Positions 51,147 to 61,028 of a stretch of 64,000 bases of DNA are shown piece after piece; within the stretch, counting starts at the first letter, position 1, and each line of letters starts with the position of its first letter. Source of the stretch: Neisseria weixii (GTDB lineage: Bacteria > Pseudomonadota > Gammaproteobacteria > Burkholderiales > Neisseriaceae); NCBI RefSeq assembly GCF_002327085.1, contig NZ_CP023429.1:1674001-1738000 (forward strand), read 5' to 3'. A program made the translations under genes and the position numbers. Below the pieces are notes generated by a model. The model was not told the origin of the DNA, did not search any database, and worked only from the letters and a program-made list of their open reading frames with translations.

Positions 51147-52327
51147 ATGAGCAAACACATTCTATTGGGCATCAGCGGCGGCATTGCGGCTTATAAATCT
51201 TGCGAACTGGCACGCCTACTAAAAAAACAGGGGCATTCGGTTACCGTAGCGATGAGCCGTTCAGCAACAGAATTTGTGTCGCCGCTGACTTTTCAAGCAT
51301 TAAGCGGCAATCCTGTTTTATTTGATACCCACACCGGTGAATCGGGTGGTAACGGCATGGCACATATCAACTTAACGCGAGAAGCCGATGTTTTTGTAAT
51401 TGCGCCGGCAACCGCCAACACCATTGCCAAAATCGCCAACGGTATTGCAGATAATTTATTAAGCAACCTCGCCGCCGCACGCAAATGCCCAATGGCCGTG
51501 GCCCCTGCAATGAATGTAGAAATGTGGTTCAACCCCGCCAATCAGCGCAATATTAAGCAACTGGTTTCAGACGGCATCACCGTGTTTCAGCCCAGCAGCG
51601 GCGAACAGGCTTGCGGCGAAACCGGTGTCGGACGCATGCCGGAAGCAGTAGAGCTGGCTGATTTAATCCCCGATTTATGGACACCCAAAGCCCTTGCCGG
51701 CAAAAAAATCCTGATGACTGCGGGCGCAACTTTTGAAGCCATCGATCCCGTTCGCGGATTACCAATATTTCCAGCGGGCAAATGGGCATCGCATTGGCAC
51801 GTGCTTGCCGCGCAGCCGGTGCAGAAGTCACCTTAATCTACGGTCAAATTCAGACGGCATTCCCTGCCGGTTTGCACCATATCCAGCAGGCAGTCAGCGC
51901 AGAAGCCATGTATCGCGCCGTACACCAGCATATAGAAAAACAAGACGCCTTTATCTCCGTTGCCGCCGTTGCCGACTATAAAGTGAGCAATGCCAGCAAA
52001 CAAAAACTGAAAAAAGACGGCAGCGGCAAACCGCCCGTTATCGAACTTGCCGAAAATCCCGATATTCTTGCTTCGGTGGCTGCGCTACCTCATCCGCCAT
52101 TTTGTATCGGTTTCGCCGCCGAAAGTGAAAACGTATTGGAATATGCCCGCACCAAACGCCTACGTAAAAACATTCCGATGATTGTTGCCAACCAAGTATC
52201 GCAAGCGATGGGCAAAGCCACCAATCAGATTACGATTATTGATGACGGACAAGAAACCACGTTCCCCGAAAGCAGCAAACAGCAGGCTGCCAAAGAGATT
52301 GTGAAGCGTTTGGCCGAACTGATTTAA
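51147..52327 (+). CDS. coaBC: CoaBC, phosphopantothenoylcysteine synthase/decarboxylase, frameshifted
   Basis: A bifunctional enzyme of coenzyme A synthesis. The N-terminal flavoprotein CoaC has GISGGIAAYKSCELARLLKK, the His motif in MAHINLTREADVFVIAPATA, and PAMNVEMWFNP. The C-terminal CoaB has VTLIYGQIQTAFPAG and FISVAAVADYKVSNASKQKL. The frame breaks at DPVRG (near 51757), where one base is missing; the restored text is ITNISSGQMGIALARACR. The ATG at 51147 is preferred over one 69 bp upstream that overlaps a terminator. The gene is essential in most bacteria, so an error is likely. Confidence 0.88.
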
Positions 52328-52342
52328 CGGTTTTTAAATAAA

Positions 52343-52387
52343 AATGCCGTCTGAAACATTCCGATTTCGTTTTTTCAGACGGCATTT
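52343..52387. terminator. bidirectional DUS terminator
   Basis: An ATGCCGTCTGAAA pair between the convergent coaBC and res. Confidence 0.75.
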
Positions 52388-52392
52388 CGTAA

Positions 52393-54996
52393 TCACAATT
52401 CACTTAGCTTTTCCACCACACGATAGTTTACCCCGTCAAACACGGCAAAATGCTTTTTCGCGCACGCAATTTTTTGCTGTTCTTCCAAATACAATTTAGC
52501 CAAATCTACGCCGTCTTGAATGCCTTTGCCTGTATTTTTGGTTTCGGCAACAAAGTAAACTTTGTCATGGTGATTCATCACAATCGCCCAATCGGGATTG
52601 TAATGGCCAATCGGCGTAGGAATTTTAAACCAATCGGGCAATTTGAAATACAAACGCACATCTTCATGGCTTTCACATTGTCGGGCAAACGTGTTTTCTG
52701 TGCCGGAATCCAGCGAAATATAATCCGCAAAAATCGTTTTATCGGCATTTTCAATGGCGAAAGTATGCTCATTTTTAAAAAATTCCGCGCCGTTTTGTTC
52801 CAAATCGCGCCAACGGGCCAAACTTTGCGTGTATGCCGTTTGATCTTTCTCAGGCTGTCTTAAATACTCAATGCCGTCAATCATCAAACCATGCAATGCC
52901 AACAAAATTTTCTCGCTAACCAAATCCACAAAACGTTGCGGATTATTCGTCAATTCGCCAATCCGCTCGGATTGCTGGATAATCTCAAAAATCGTTTGGC
53001 GCGTGAGTTGCGTTTTGCGTTGGATTTCATACAACACATCGGGTATTTCCCAATCATTTTCCAGCGCATGATTGTGCGAATACATTTCTTCGCCCCAAAT
53101 GCCGTCTGTTTGCGTTTGCTTGAGTTTGGCTTTTTGCACGACTAATTGCGCTTTTTGAATAGGCGGCATATTTTTAATCAATTTGCAGGCTGCCTGAATC
53201 AAATGCTCGCGTTCAAATGCCACTTGGTAACGGGTTTTGCAACACAATTTCTGCCAAATTGCCAAAAATTCAGGGTCTAGCGTAAAACCTTTGCGATACG
53301 TCTGCCGGGTTCTGTCACTCGCCTTTTTCACGCCGCCGTTACCAAATTGGATACCGCATTCTTCTTCGTATTCTTTTTGCAGATTGGCGGCAAAACTTTC
53401 ATAGCTTTCATTCGGAATCACGGTCAGAATATTCACGCCGTCATCGCGCACCCGCTCTCCTTTTTGATTAACCGCCAAGCGCAAACCGCGCCCGATTTCC
53501 TGCCGTTTTTTAATCGGCGAACGTGTTTCGTTGAGCGTACAGATTTGAAACACATTCGGATTGTCCCAGCCTTCTTTCAGCGCGGAATGCGAAAAAATAA
53601 AGCGCAATCTGCTGTCAAACGACAACAATTTTTCCTTATCTTTCATAATCAGATTGTAAGTGTCTTCATCGGCTTTGCTGTTGCCGTTGGTGTCTTTGTC
53701 CTTGCCTTTGTCTTGCGAAAAATAGCCGTCATGCACACCGTTTGCACTTTCGCCCGTTTCGCGCTCGTAAATTTCCGCAAACCAACGCGCAAATTTGCTG
53801 TTTTCACGATAATTCGCCACTTTATCAATAAAAAACAACGATAAAACCTTAATCCCTTTCGGGTTTAAACGCTTCTCTTTTTTCAAATGCTCTTTAATCG
53901 TGCATTCCATCTGCTTTTTCATGATTTCGTCGCGGATTAAATCATCGCCTTCGCCCAGCGTGATGATTTGGCCGTTTGATAACGCCATTTCGCCCGATTC
54001 CGCGTCCAAGCCATTAACAATAAAACCGTGCCGGTAACTTTCATTACCGCCTGATTTGTCAAACAAATCATCGCCAGAAGACACGCTGACCGTTTTCTTT
54101 TTCACTTCTTTTTTATTGAAATGAATGTCCACTTTGGCAGCCAGCTTTTTCTTGCCCGCCACAAACTCTTTCAGCACCACATACGCGCCATTCACATCGT
54201 TTTGCGCCAATACAGGTTCTACTTCAATCTGCTTCACCAATTTTTTGTTATAGGCTTGCACGGGATTTAAGCTGTAAATTTTGTGATATGGATTTTTATG
54301 CGTGGCGGAATAACGCAACACAAACAAAGGGTTTAACGAATCAATCGCTTGTTTTGCCAAATCGGTTTCCATATTTTGCGGTTCGTCCACAATCACAATC
54401 GGGTGGGTTTGGCTGATTTGCAAAATAGGGGCTTCGCCGCTTTCATTGGCGCGGTTAATCACATTGCCGTCTTTTTTGAATGCGTCAATATTCATAATCA
54501 AAATATCGATGTGCGTGCCGGTGGCAAAGCTGCGCAAGCGGTTCAAACGGTCGCTGCTGTACACCGAATGGGTAAAATGCACGCCGTCAAAGGCCGTCTG
54601 AAAATGCGCCGTCATCGCGCGAATGCTCTGCAACACGCCTTCACGAATCGCCACGCCCGGCACGACAATCACAAATTTCCGCCAACCGTATTGGCGGTTC
54701 AATTCAAAAATCGTCCGCAAATACACATAAGTTTTGCCTGTTCCCGTTTCCATTTCTACGGAAAAATTCAAGCCGTGTTCGCCGATTTGCGTTTCAGGCA
54801 GACCGGAATCTTTTTGCACTCCGTTTAAATTTTTGCCGATTCCGTCCAACGGCAAAACGCGCCGATTGCCCACAACAGGCGAAAAACCCGACTGCAAAGC
54901 AAAGGTTTGCTTCTGATTGGGTTCGCCCTGAAACAAACGCACCACCGCGTTAACGGCTTCGTGCTGATAATCCAACTGTTCAAATTTCAATTCCAT
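52393..54996 (-). CDS. res: type III restriction endonuclease, Res subunit
   Basis: An 867-residue SF2 translocase-nuclease: Walker A ETGTGKTYVYL, Walker B as VDEPQNME, SAT as RYSATHKNP, and motif VI QEIGRGLRLAVNQKGE. The nuclease domain near the C-terminus is YNPDWAIV...VYFVAETKNTG, a PD-ExK pattern. Res cuts only in complex with Mod. It starts 12 bp after mod with SD CGGGAG; no frame damage is seen. Confidence 0.92.
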   Translation of the reverse strand: MELKFEQLDYQHEAVNAVVRLFQGEPNQKQTFALQSGFSPVVGNRRVLPLDGIGKNLNGVQKDSGLPETQIGEHGLNFSVEMETGTGKTYVYLRTIFELNRQYGWRKFVIVVPGVAIREGVLQSIRAMTAHFQTAFDGVHFTHSVYSSDRLNRLRSFATGTHIDILIMNIDAFKKDGNVINRANESGEAPILQISQTHPIVIVDEPQNMETDLAKQAIDSLNPLFVLRYSATHKNPYHKIYSLNPVQAYNKKLVKQIEVEPVLAQNDVNGAYVVLKEFVAGKKKLAAKVDIHFNKKEVKKKTVSVSSGDDLFDKSGGNESYRHGFIVNGLDAESGEMALSNGQIITLGEGDDLIRDEIMKKQMECTIKEHLKKEKRLNPKGIKVLSLFFIDKVANYRENSKFARWFAEIYERETGESANGVHDGYFSQDKGKDKDTNGNSKADEDTYNLIMKDKEKLLSFDSRLRFIFSHSALKEGWDNPNVFQICTLNETRSPIKKRQEIGRGLRLAVNQKGERVRDDGVNILTVIPNESYESFAANLQKEYEEECGIQFGNGGVKKASDRTRQTYRKGFTLDPEFLAIWQKLCCKTRYQVAFEREHLIQAACKLIKNMPPIQKAQLVVQKAKLKQTQTDGIWGEEMYSHNHALENDWEIPDVLYEIQRKTQLTRQTIFEIIQQSERIGELTNNPQRFVDLVSEKILLALHGLMIDGIEYLRQPEKDQTAYTQSLARWRDLEQNGAEFFKNEHTFAIENADKTIFADYISLDSGTENTFARQCESHEDVRLYFKLPDWFKIPTPIGHYNPDWAIVMNHHDKVYFVAETKNTGKGIQDGVDLAKLYLEEQQKIACAKKHFAVFDGVNYRVVEKLSEL

Positions 54997-55008
54997 CCGG
55001 CACTCCCG

Positions 55009-56987
55009 TTACAGCGTTTCAAAGTCAATACCGGCATCTTTAAACTGCAAGGCGGCATTGGTTTTCAGCGCATCACCGCCTGCAAACGCTTTATCCAGCG
55101 CAAACACTTTCACAGGATTCTGCGCCGATACCTCCGACAACAGGCCGTCTGAAACTGTTTCCAGCAGCAAAGCCGTTTTGCGGTTGCCGTTTTCATTATC
55201 CAGCCACACCACGCCGTCTGAAAAAACCATCGGGTCGGTCAGCTTGAAGCCCAAACGCAAGGCCAGCTCGTAAGCCATGTTTTCGGCGGTGGCGTGCGGT
55301 TCGACGACATCGCGGAAGATTTCCAGCTGCGCTTCAAGGCCGTCTGAACTGCGATCGGCGGGGCTGCGCCATTGTTTGAAATGGCTTTCGGTTAATTTAA
55401 ACACTTTGAAACCCGTGTCCACAGTAGGTCGGGCATTGATGCCCGACACCGCGCCCGCAGCAGTATCCGCATTTTCAGACGGCATATTTTGTCGGGCATC
55501 AATGCCCGACCTACGGATTTGCGCGCCTGCACGGCGGATGCGTTCTTTGGCAATTTCGGCGATGTTGGCGAAACCGGCTTTACGCGCTTCGGATTTTTCA
55601 TCCGTTTCTTCGGGAAGCTGCACACAGATATAGCGGCGGTTGCCGCCGTCTTCGGCATTCAACTGCATCACGGCGTGGGCAGTTGTGCCGGAGCCTGAAA
55701 AGAAATCCATAATGATGCCGTCTGAATTTGAACCAATTTTTAACATTTGTGCTAATAATGTTGTTGGTTTTGGCGTGTCAAATGGTGCTTTGGAATTAAA
55801 AAGATTTTGCAATTCTTTGTTGGCGGCATCATTGTGTCCAACTTCTTCAAAATTCCACCACGTTGTTGGCACTCTGCCTTGTTGAACTTCATTTAAATAT
55901 CTTTTTAATTGTGGTGCTCCTAAACCATCTTTCCCAAAAAATATGCGATTTTCCTTTAACCAAATTTCCATTGTGGATTGACTTGCCCGCCACGAACTTC
56001 CTTGTGGGGGAAAGAATTTTTCCCCTGTATTTGGATTTGTAATGGGATATACTGCACTGGCAGAAAATGATTTAACTAATAAATTATCGCTTCGCCATAG
56101 ACCCTTTCCATCTTTATCATCGTTTTTATAGGGTTTATTTTGAGCCTCTGTTCGTGGAAGTAAATTTCTTTCAAATTCAGAACTTTTTTGATAAACCAAA
56201 ATGTAATCGTGTAAGGTAGAAAATCCTTTTGCGTCATTTGTTGCAGCGTATTTTTTCTGCCAAATCACATCAGCCACAAAATTCTCCGCCCCAAACACTT
56301 CATCACACAGCAATTTCAACTGCGCCTGTTCGTTGTCATCAATCGAGATAAAAATCACGCCGTCTTCGCGCAACAGCGTTTTCGCCAGATGCAGGCGCGG
56401 CAGCATCATGTTGAGCCAGTTGCTGTGGTAATGCCCGCTGTCTTTGCCGTTTTTGCGGAACGCGCCTTGGAATACGCCGTCGCGTTTCAGGTAGCCTTCC
56501 TGATCTTTGTCGCCCACGCGGCGGGCGTATTCGTCGCGGGTTTCGGCGAATTTGTCGGGATAGACAAAGCTGTCGCTGCCTGTGTTATAGGGCGGGTCGA
56601 TGTAAATCATTTTGACTTTGCCCGCGTAAGATTTTTGCAGAATTTTCAGGGCTTCCAAATTTTCTGCTTCGATAAATACGTTTTGCGTGTCGTGGAAATT
56701 TACGCTTTCGGCAACGCAGGGCGCAAGCGTGTTGAATGTGGGCGATTGCAAGGTGCGGTAGGCATCGGATTTGCCTGCCCAGCCCAGTTGATAGCGTTCG
56801 TTTTGGGCGCAAAGATTGTCTTCGCCCAACACTAATTTGAGTTTTTCAAAATCAATTTGGTTTTCGCTGAAGACTTCAGGAAAGAGGGATTTGAGTTTGG
56901 CAAGATTACCGTTTAATATCGTATTCGGGTTTTCAGTCGGGCAGTCTACCCCCCCCCGCGAATATTTTTAACTTCTTGATTATTCAT
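55009..56987 (-). CDS. mod: type III methyltransferase Mod, poly-G phase-variable, out of frame
   Basis: The protein of about 659 residues (if in frame) has the beta-class motif order: DPPYNTGSDSF (motif IV, N6-adenine type), a central recognition domain, and DFFSGSGTTAHAVMQLN (motif I). A proper ATG with SD AAGGAAA is at 56987 (NNQEVKNIRG), but the nine-G tract gives CGC GGG GGG GGG TAG, a stop at codon 14. With ten G (or seven) the frame runs on as VDCPTENPNTILNGNLAKLK into the main frame. As written the gene is OFF; a re-start at GTG 56832 might give a short form. The C-terminal half has a coding insertion of a palindromic repeat pair. Confidence 0.85.
55425..55513. repeat. inverted pair of palindromic repeats inside mod
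   Basis: Two 24-bp units (55425-55448 and 55490-55513) are exact reverse complements, each itself a GTCGGGCAT/ATGCCCGAC hairpin, with an AT-type DUS in the 41-bp loop. They are translated in frame within mod (SGINARP, GIDARQ). Confidence 0.8.
56949..56957 (-). repeat. poly-G tract at start of mod
   Basis: Nine consecutive G (C on the plus strand) from codon 11 of mod. It is the longest homopolymer of its kind I notice and is placed to switch translation by slippage. Confidence 0.85.
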
Positions 56988-57030
56988 AATATTTTCCTTA
57001 ATTTTTTTGATTTTAAATGCCGTATGAATT

Positions 57031-57054
57031 TGTCGGGTAAACATACCCGACCTA
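57031..57054. repeat. GTCGG-type palindromic repeat
   Basis: TGTCGGGTAAACATACCCGA plus CCTA, of the same plan as the units in mod. Confidence 0.6.
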
Positions 57055-57077
57055 CGCACCCTGTCTTGTTGTATTTA

Positions 57078-57100
57078 GCGGATAGGCATATCCGCCCTAT
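57078..57100. repeat. palindromic repeat, variant
   Basis: GCGGATAGGCATATCCGCC plus CTA; same shape, changed stem. Confidence 0.5.
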
Positions 57101-57105
57101 TTGTG

Positions 57106-57135
57106 ATGCCGTCTGAAAATTTTTCAGACGGCATC
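57106..57135. terminator. DUS terminator after era
   Basis: GATGCCGTCTGAAAATTTTT faces TTTCAGACGGCATC. Confidence 0.7.
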
Positions 57136-57169
57136 ACTTGCATGGTTTTGCTTTATATTCAGTCGGTTG

Positions 57170-57193
57170 TGTCGGCGAAGCATCGCCGACCTA
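57170..57193. repeat. GTCGG-type palindromic repeat
   Basis: TGTCGGCGAAGCATCGCCGA plus CCTA, 10 bp from the end of era. Confidence 0.6.
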
Positions 57194-57202
57194 CATTTTT
57201 GC

Positions 57203-58132
57203 TTACAGCCCCAATTCGCGCAGGAAACGGATATCGTCCGCCCAGCCGGATTTGACTTTCGCCCACACTTTTAAAAACACTTTGGCATTAAAGAGTTTTT
57301 CCATGTCCAAGCGTGCTTCGGTGGAGATTTTTTTCAGGCGTTCGCCGCCTTTTCCGATGAGGATGGCTTTTTGGCTGTCTTTGTCGACCAATACGGCGAT
57401 GTAGATGTTTAACATGCCGGTTTCGCTTTCTTCGAATTGTTCGACTTCGACGTTCATCGCGTAAGGCAATTCTTCGCCCAAGTAGCGGAACAGTTTTTCG
57501 CGCACGATTTCCATGGCCAAAAAGCGGCTGGATTTGTCGGTGACCATGTCTTCGGGATACATGGGAATGCTTTCGGGCAGATACGGTTTGAGCTGCTCCA
57601 GCAGGTTGGCTATGCGTAAGCCGTGTTTGGCGCTGACGGCTTCGTGGCCGGCAAATTCAAATTCGGCTTTGACTTCGTTGACAAAGGCTTCGAGTGCGTA
57701 TTTGTCTTTGGCTTTGTCTTTATCGATTTTGTTCACCACCAGTACAACCGGCGTGTGTGACGGCAATTGTTTCATCACCACACGGTCAGCATCGGTAAAG
57801 CGCATGGCTTCTACCACAAACACCGCCACATCGACGCCGCTTAATGCTTCGGTTACGTTTTGGTTGAGGCGGTCATTTAAGGCGTTGCGGTGATTGATTT
57901 GAAAACCGGGCGTATCGACGAACACGAATTGTGCGGTGTCGTCGGTGTAGATGCCGGTAACGCGGTTGCGCGTGGTTTGGGATTTTTTGCTGGTAATGCT
58001 GATTTTTTGGCCGATTAAGTGGTTCATCAGGGTGGATTTGCCCACGTTCGGCCGGCCGACAATGGCCACGAAGCCGCAACGGTAGTTTTCGCTACGCTGG
58101 GATTCGTTGTTTAAAAAGGTTTCGATGTCCAT
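57203..58132 (-). CDS. era: GTPase Era
   Basis: A 309-residue 16S rRNA-binding GTPase for 30S maturation. G1 is GRPNVGKSTLMN, G3 is DTPGFQ, G4 is NKID. The KH domain has ILIGKGGERLKKISTEARLD, and the end is KVKSGWADDIRFLRELGL. Typical length. Close to rnc in Neisseria, with a DUF2489 gene between here. Confidence 0.95.
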   Translation of the reverse strand: MDIETFLNNESQRSENYRCGFVAIVGRPNVGKSTLMNHLIGQKISITSKKSQTTRNRVTGIYTDDTAQFVFVDTPGFQINHRNALNDRLNQNVTEALSGVDVAVFVVEAMRFTDADRVVMKQLPSHTPVVLVVNKIDKDKAKDKYALEAFVNEVKAEFEFAGHEAVSAKHGLRIANLLEQLKPYLPESIPMYPEDMVTDKSSRFLAMEIVREKLFRYLGEELPYAMNVEVEQFEESETGMLNIYIAVLVDKDSQKAILIGKGGERLKKISTEARLDMEKLFNAKVFLKVWAKVKSGWADDIRFLRELGL

Positions 58133-58151
58133 GTTTTACTTTCTTATTTTT

Positions 58152-58187
58152 TCAGACGGCCTGTTTATGAAAACAGGCCGTCTGAAA
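58152..58187. terminator. inverted DUS pair
   Basis: TTCAGACGGCCTGTTT pairs with AAACAGGCCGTCTGAA, before era. Confidence 0.6.
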
Positions 58188-58241
58188 TGTGTATTGACAG
58201 GTTTTGGAATAAAGGCCGTCTGAAAACAAAACGGTTTGAAA

Positions 58242-58691
58242 TCATAAATTTGCCTGCTTCGGCAACCACGCTTGTACGGCCTGCCGGATATTTACGGCTT
58301 CGGCTGCAATTTCGCTTTCCAGCTCGGTTTCGCTGCTTTCTCGAATTAGATCCAACTTCATACGCTCGTTGCGCTTAAGCTGTCGGCGTTCGGCCAAAAT
58401 CGGCATATCGGCCACCACCTCATGCAACTTATTCATAGCCGGATATCTGCTGAAATCGAGTCCGGCTGATTCAATTAAAGGCTTTAGCCGCAACACGCCT
58501 TCGGATAAATTGCATTGTCCTTGCGCCATTGCCATAGCAATCAGATCTATGCTTTGAGCGAGTTTGCAGCGGCGCTCGTCTTGCGCTTGTTCGGCTTGCT
58601 GCTTTTGGCGGTACACTTTAAGCCACAAATGAGCGGCATACGCGGCCATAACCACAACGGCCAATGTGCCGATTATCATCAAAACTTTCAT
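58242..58691 (-). CDS. DUF2489 protein
   Basis: A 149-residue protein with one N-terminal membrane segment (VLMIIGTLAVVVMAAYAAHL) then a coiled, charged domain (RRCKLAQSIDLIAMAMAQGQ, CNLSEGVLRLKPLIESAGLD), typical of DUF2489. The function is unknown. It lies 12 bp after rnc, so probably the same transcript. Confidence 0.75.
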   Translation of the reverse strand: MKVLMIIGTLAVVVMAAYAAHLWLKVYRQKQQAEQAQDERRCKLAQSIDLIAMAMAQGQCNLSEGVLRLKPLIESAGLDFSRYPAMNKLHEVVADMPILAERRQLKRNERMKLDLIRESSETELESEIAAEAVNIRQAVQAWLPKQANL

Positions 58692-58703
58692 ACGGCCTCA
58701 CCC

Positions 58704-59420
58704 TTATTTTTTGCGCTTGATCGGGAATGTTTGTTCCAACCATTTCAATGCTTCGGCAGCGGCTTCCTGCTCGGCGGTTTTGCGGCTGGCGCCTTGGGCT
58801 TTGCAGATGAAACCGAGTTCGCCCAAATCACAGGAAATCACAAACCGGCTGTCGTTGGCTGTGCCGATTTGCTCTTCGATGCGGTATTTCGGCAAGGCCA
58901 AGCGGCGGGCTTGCAGGGCTTCTTGCAGCGTGGTTTTGTTGTCTTTGCCCTGATTTTTGAAATCGACCGATTTCACGCGGCCGGCAAACAAATGGCGTAT
59001 GACTTTTTCCGCCGTGGCAAAATCAGCATCAAAGCTCACGGCGGCGAACATGGCTTCCATGGCATCGGCCAAGATGGAAGGCCGTCTGAAACCGCCGCTT
59101 TTGAGTTCGCCCGTACCTAAATACAAGCCGTCGCCGACATTCATTTCCAGCGCAATTTCGGCCAACACGCCTTCGTTCACTAAGTTGGCGCGCAAACGCG
59201 ACAGCTCGCCTTCCGTCAATTTCGGAAAGGCATCAAACAACATTTTGGCGATGGTGTAGTTCAAAATCGCATCGCCGACAAATTCAAACCGCTCGTTGTG
59301 TTTCGCATTGAAACTGCGGTGGGTCAGGGCTTGCTGCAATAATTCGATACGGCGGAACGCATAACCCAAATGCTGCTGGATTCTTTGGTGCGCCTGCTGC
59401 TTCAATATATCGGGTTTCAT
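58704..59420 (-). CDS. rnc: ribonuclease III
   Basis: The 238-residue double-strand RNA nuclease processes rRNA. Its signature is HNERFEFVGDAILNYTIAKM, with the second metal site in LADAMEAMFAAV. The dsRNA-binding domain ends in GEL...CKAQGASRKTAEQEAAAEAL. Good SD (AAGGAAACC). Confidence 0.95.
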   Translation of the reverse strand: MKPDILKQQAHQRIQQHLGYAFRRIELLQQALTHRSFNAKHNERFEFVGDAILNYTIAKMLFDAFPKLTEGELSRLRANLVNEGVLAEIALEMNVGDGLYLGTGELKSGGFRRPSILADAMEAMFAAVSFDADFATAEKVIRHLFAGRVKSVDFKNQGKDNKTTLQEALQARRLALPKYRIEEQIGTANDSRFVISCDLGELGFICKAQGASRKTAEQEAAAEALKWLEQTFPIKRKK

Positions 59421-59607
59421 CGGTTTCCTTTATGCGCAGCCTGAACGGGTTTCCATACTCCGCTAAAAATATGCAAACGCTTTAAGGCTGATTGGTTTTC
59501 AAGAGGCCTATTGTAACATTAATCCCCACATTTCATGGGCAGTAGCAAGTGCGAAAAACAGCCGAATCGTGTAAAATCCCCCCCACATCATTGAGAAGCC
59601 AAACCTT

Positions 59608-59931
59608 ATGAATATTTTTGCCCAAGCCCTGCAAACCGCGCTAGACCGCTGCATCGCCACCAAAACCGTGACCGAGCAAGGCCGAGCCGTGGGCTTTTTA
59701 TACCGCGAAGAACCGGTGTTTGAAAACGACAGCGGCTGGCGTTTCTTCACCGGCGAAGAAAGCGACGAATACACCGACAACCCGGATAATTTCACCGTGT
59801 GCAGCATGTCGGACATCACCAAAAACAACCCCGACATCGTCGCCCTGCTCACCCGGCCGCAAGGCAGCGCGTGGGAATTGAGCGAAGACGGCGAATTCCA
59901 AGCCGTTGCCGATTGGCAGCCCAAAGATTAA
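59608..59931 (+). CDS. DUF2185 protein
   Basis: The 107-residue acidic protein has DUF2185/Imm33-type features: [38 protein letters not shown], then [16 protein letters not shown]. Some relatives are polyimmunity proteins. No toxin is adjacent, so a general role is as likely. Confidence 0.7.
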   Translation: MNIFAQALQTALDRCIATKTVTEQGRAVGFLYREEPVFENDSGWRFFTGEESDEYTDNPDNFTVCSMSDITKNNPDIVALLTRPQGSAWELSEDGEFQAVADWQPKD

Positions 59932-59986
59932 TTGTTCAGACGGCCTGACGGTTATGCCGTCTGAAACCACTTTTAAAGGATTAAAC

Positions 59987-60472
59987 ATGAACATCATCGA
60001 ACCCGTTTTAGACGGCAAACAACTGCGCATCGGTATCGTGCAAGCGCGTTTCACCAACGAAATCGGCGGCGAAATGCTGAAAGTATGCTGCCGCACGCTG
60101 CAAGAATTAGGCGTGGCCGAGGAAAATATCACCATCGCAACCGTACCCGGCGCGCTGGAAGTGCCGATTGCCTTGATGAACCTCGCTTCATCCGAGCAAT
60201 TTGACGCCCTGATTGCCATCGGCGTGGTGATTCGCGGCGAAACCTACCATTTTGAATTGGTGTCGAATGAATCCGGCTCCGGCGTGACCCGCGTCGGCTT
60301 GGATTACAACATCCCGATTGCCAACGCCATTCTCACCACCGAAAACGACGAACAAGCCGTTGCACGCATTGAAGAAAAAGCCTCTGATGCCGCCAAAGTT
60401 GCCGTAGAAATGGCCAACTTGGTGAATCGTTTGCTCGAAAACCAATTCGACGCAGAAGAAGACGAAGAATAA
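59987..60472 (+). CDS. ribH: 6,7-dimethyl-8-ribityllumazine synthase
   Basis: The 161-residue enzyme makes lumazine, the penultimate step of riboflavin synthesis. It has [45 protein letters not shown] and [15 protein letters not shown] chosen with SD AAAGGA. In tandem with nusB, as in many proteobacteria. Confidence 0.95.
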   Translation: MNIIEPVLDGKQLRIGIVQARFTNEIGGEMLKVCCRTLQELGVAEENITIATVPGALEVPIALMNLASSEQFDALIAIGVVIRGETYHFELVSNESGSGVTRVGLDYNIPIANAILTTENDEQAVARIEEKASDAAKVAVEMANLVNRLLENQFDAEEDEE

Positions 60473-60541
60473 TCCGACGCTTTGTTTCAGACGGCCTGCC
60501 ATGTATCAGGCCGTCTGAAACCTTTTATAAGGACATCACCC

Positions 60542-60967
60542 ATGAAAACACCACGCCGCCGCGCCCGCGAGCTTGCGGTACAGGCACTGTACCAATCCAA
60601 TATCAACAATACCGCCGCTCCTGAAGTGGCGAAAAACATTCAAGACCTGCCTGATTTTGAAAAAGCAGACCAAGAATTGTTCACCAAATTATTCTTCGGC
60701 ACCAAAACCAACGCTGCCGAATACATGGAACGCATCCGCCCGCTGCTCGACCGTGACGAAAAAGACTTAAGCCCGATCGAGCGCGCCGTATTGCTGATGG
60801 CCTGCCACGAATTATCCGCCATGCCGGAAACGCCGTATCCGGTCATCATCAACGAAGCGATTGAAGTGACCAAAACCTTCGGCGGCACCGACGGCCACAA
60901 ATTCGTCAACGGCATTCTCGACCGCTTGGCCGTGCAATTGCGTCCGGACGATCCGAAACGCGGTTAA
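60542..60967 (+). CDS. nusB: transcription antitermination factor NusB
   Basis: A 141-residue helical protein that binds boxA with S10. It has RRARELAVQALYQSNINN, LSPIERAVLLMACHELS, and PVIINEAIEVTKTFGGTDGH followed by KFVNGILDRLA. The start MKTPRRR has SD AAGGA. A DUS pair separates it from ribH. Confidence 0.95.
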   Translation: MKTPRRRARELAVQALYQSNINNTAAPEVAKNIQDLPDFEKADQELFTKLFFGTKTNAAEYMERIRPLLDRDEKDLSPIERAVLLMACHELSAMPETPYPVIINEAIEVTKTFGGTDGHKFVNGILDRLAVQLRPDDPKRG

Positions 60968-60985
60968 TCCTTTGCCGTATAAAAA

Positions 60986-61020
60986 ATGCCGTCTGAAAAT
61001 TTTCAGACGGCATTTTTGTT
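60986..61020. terminator. bidirectional DUS terminator
   Basis: AATGCCGTCTGAAAATTTTC with AGACGGCATTTTT, between convergent nusB and pyrC. Confidence 0.8.
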
Positions 61021-61028
61021 TATATCAA

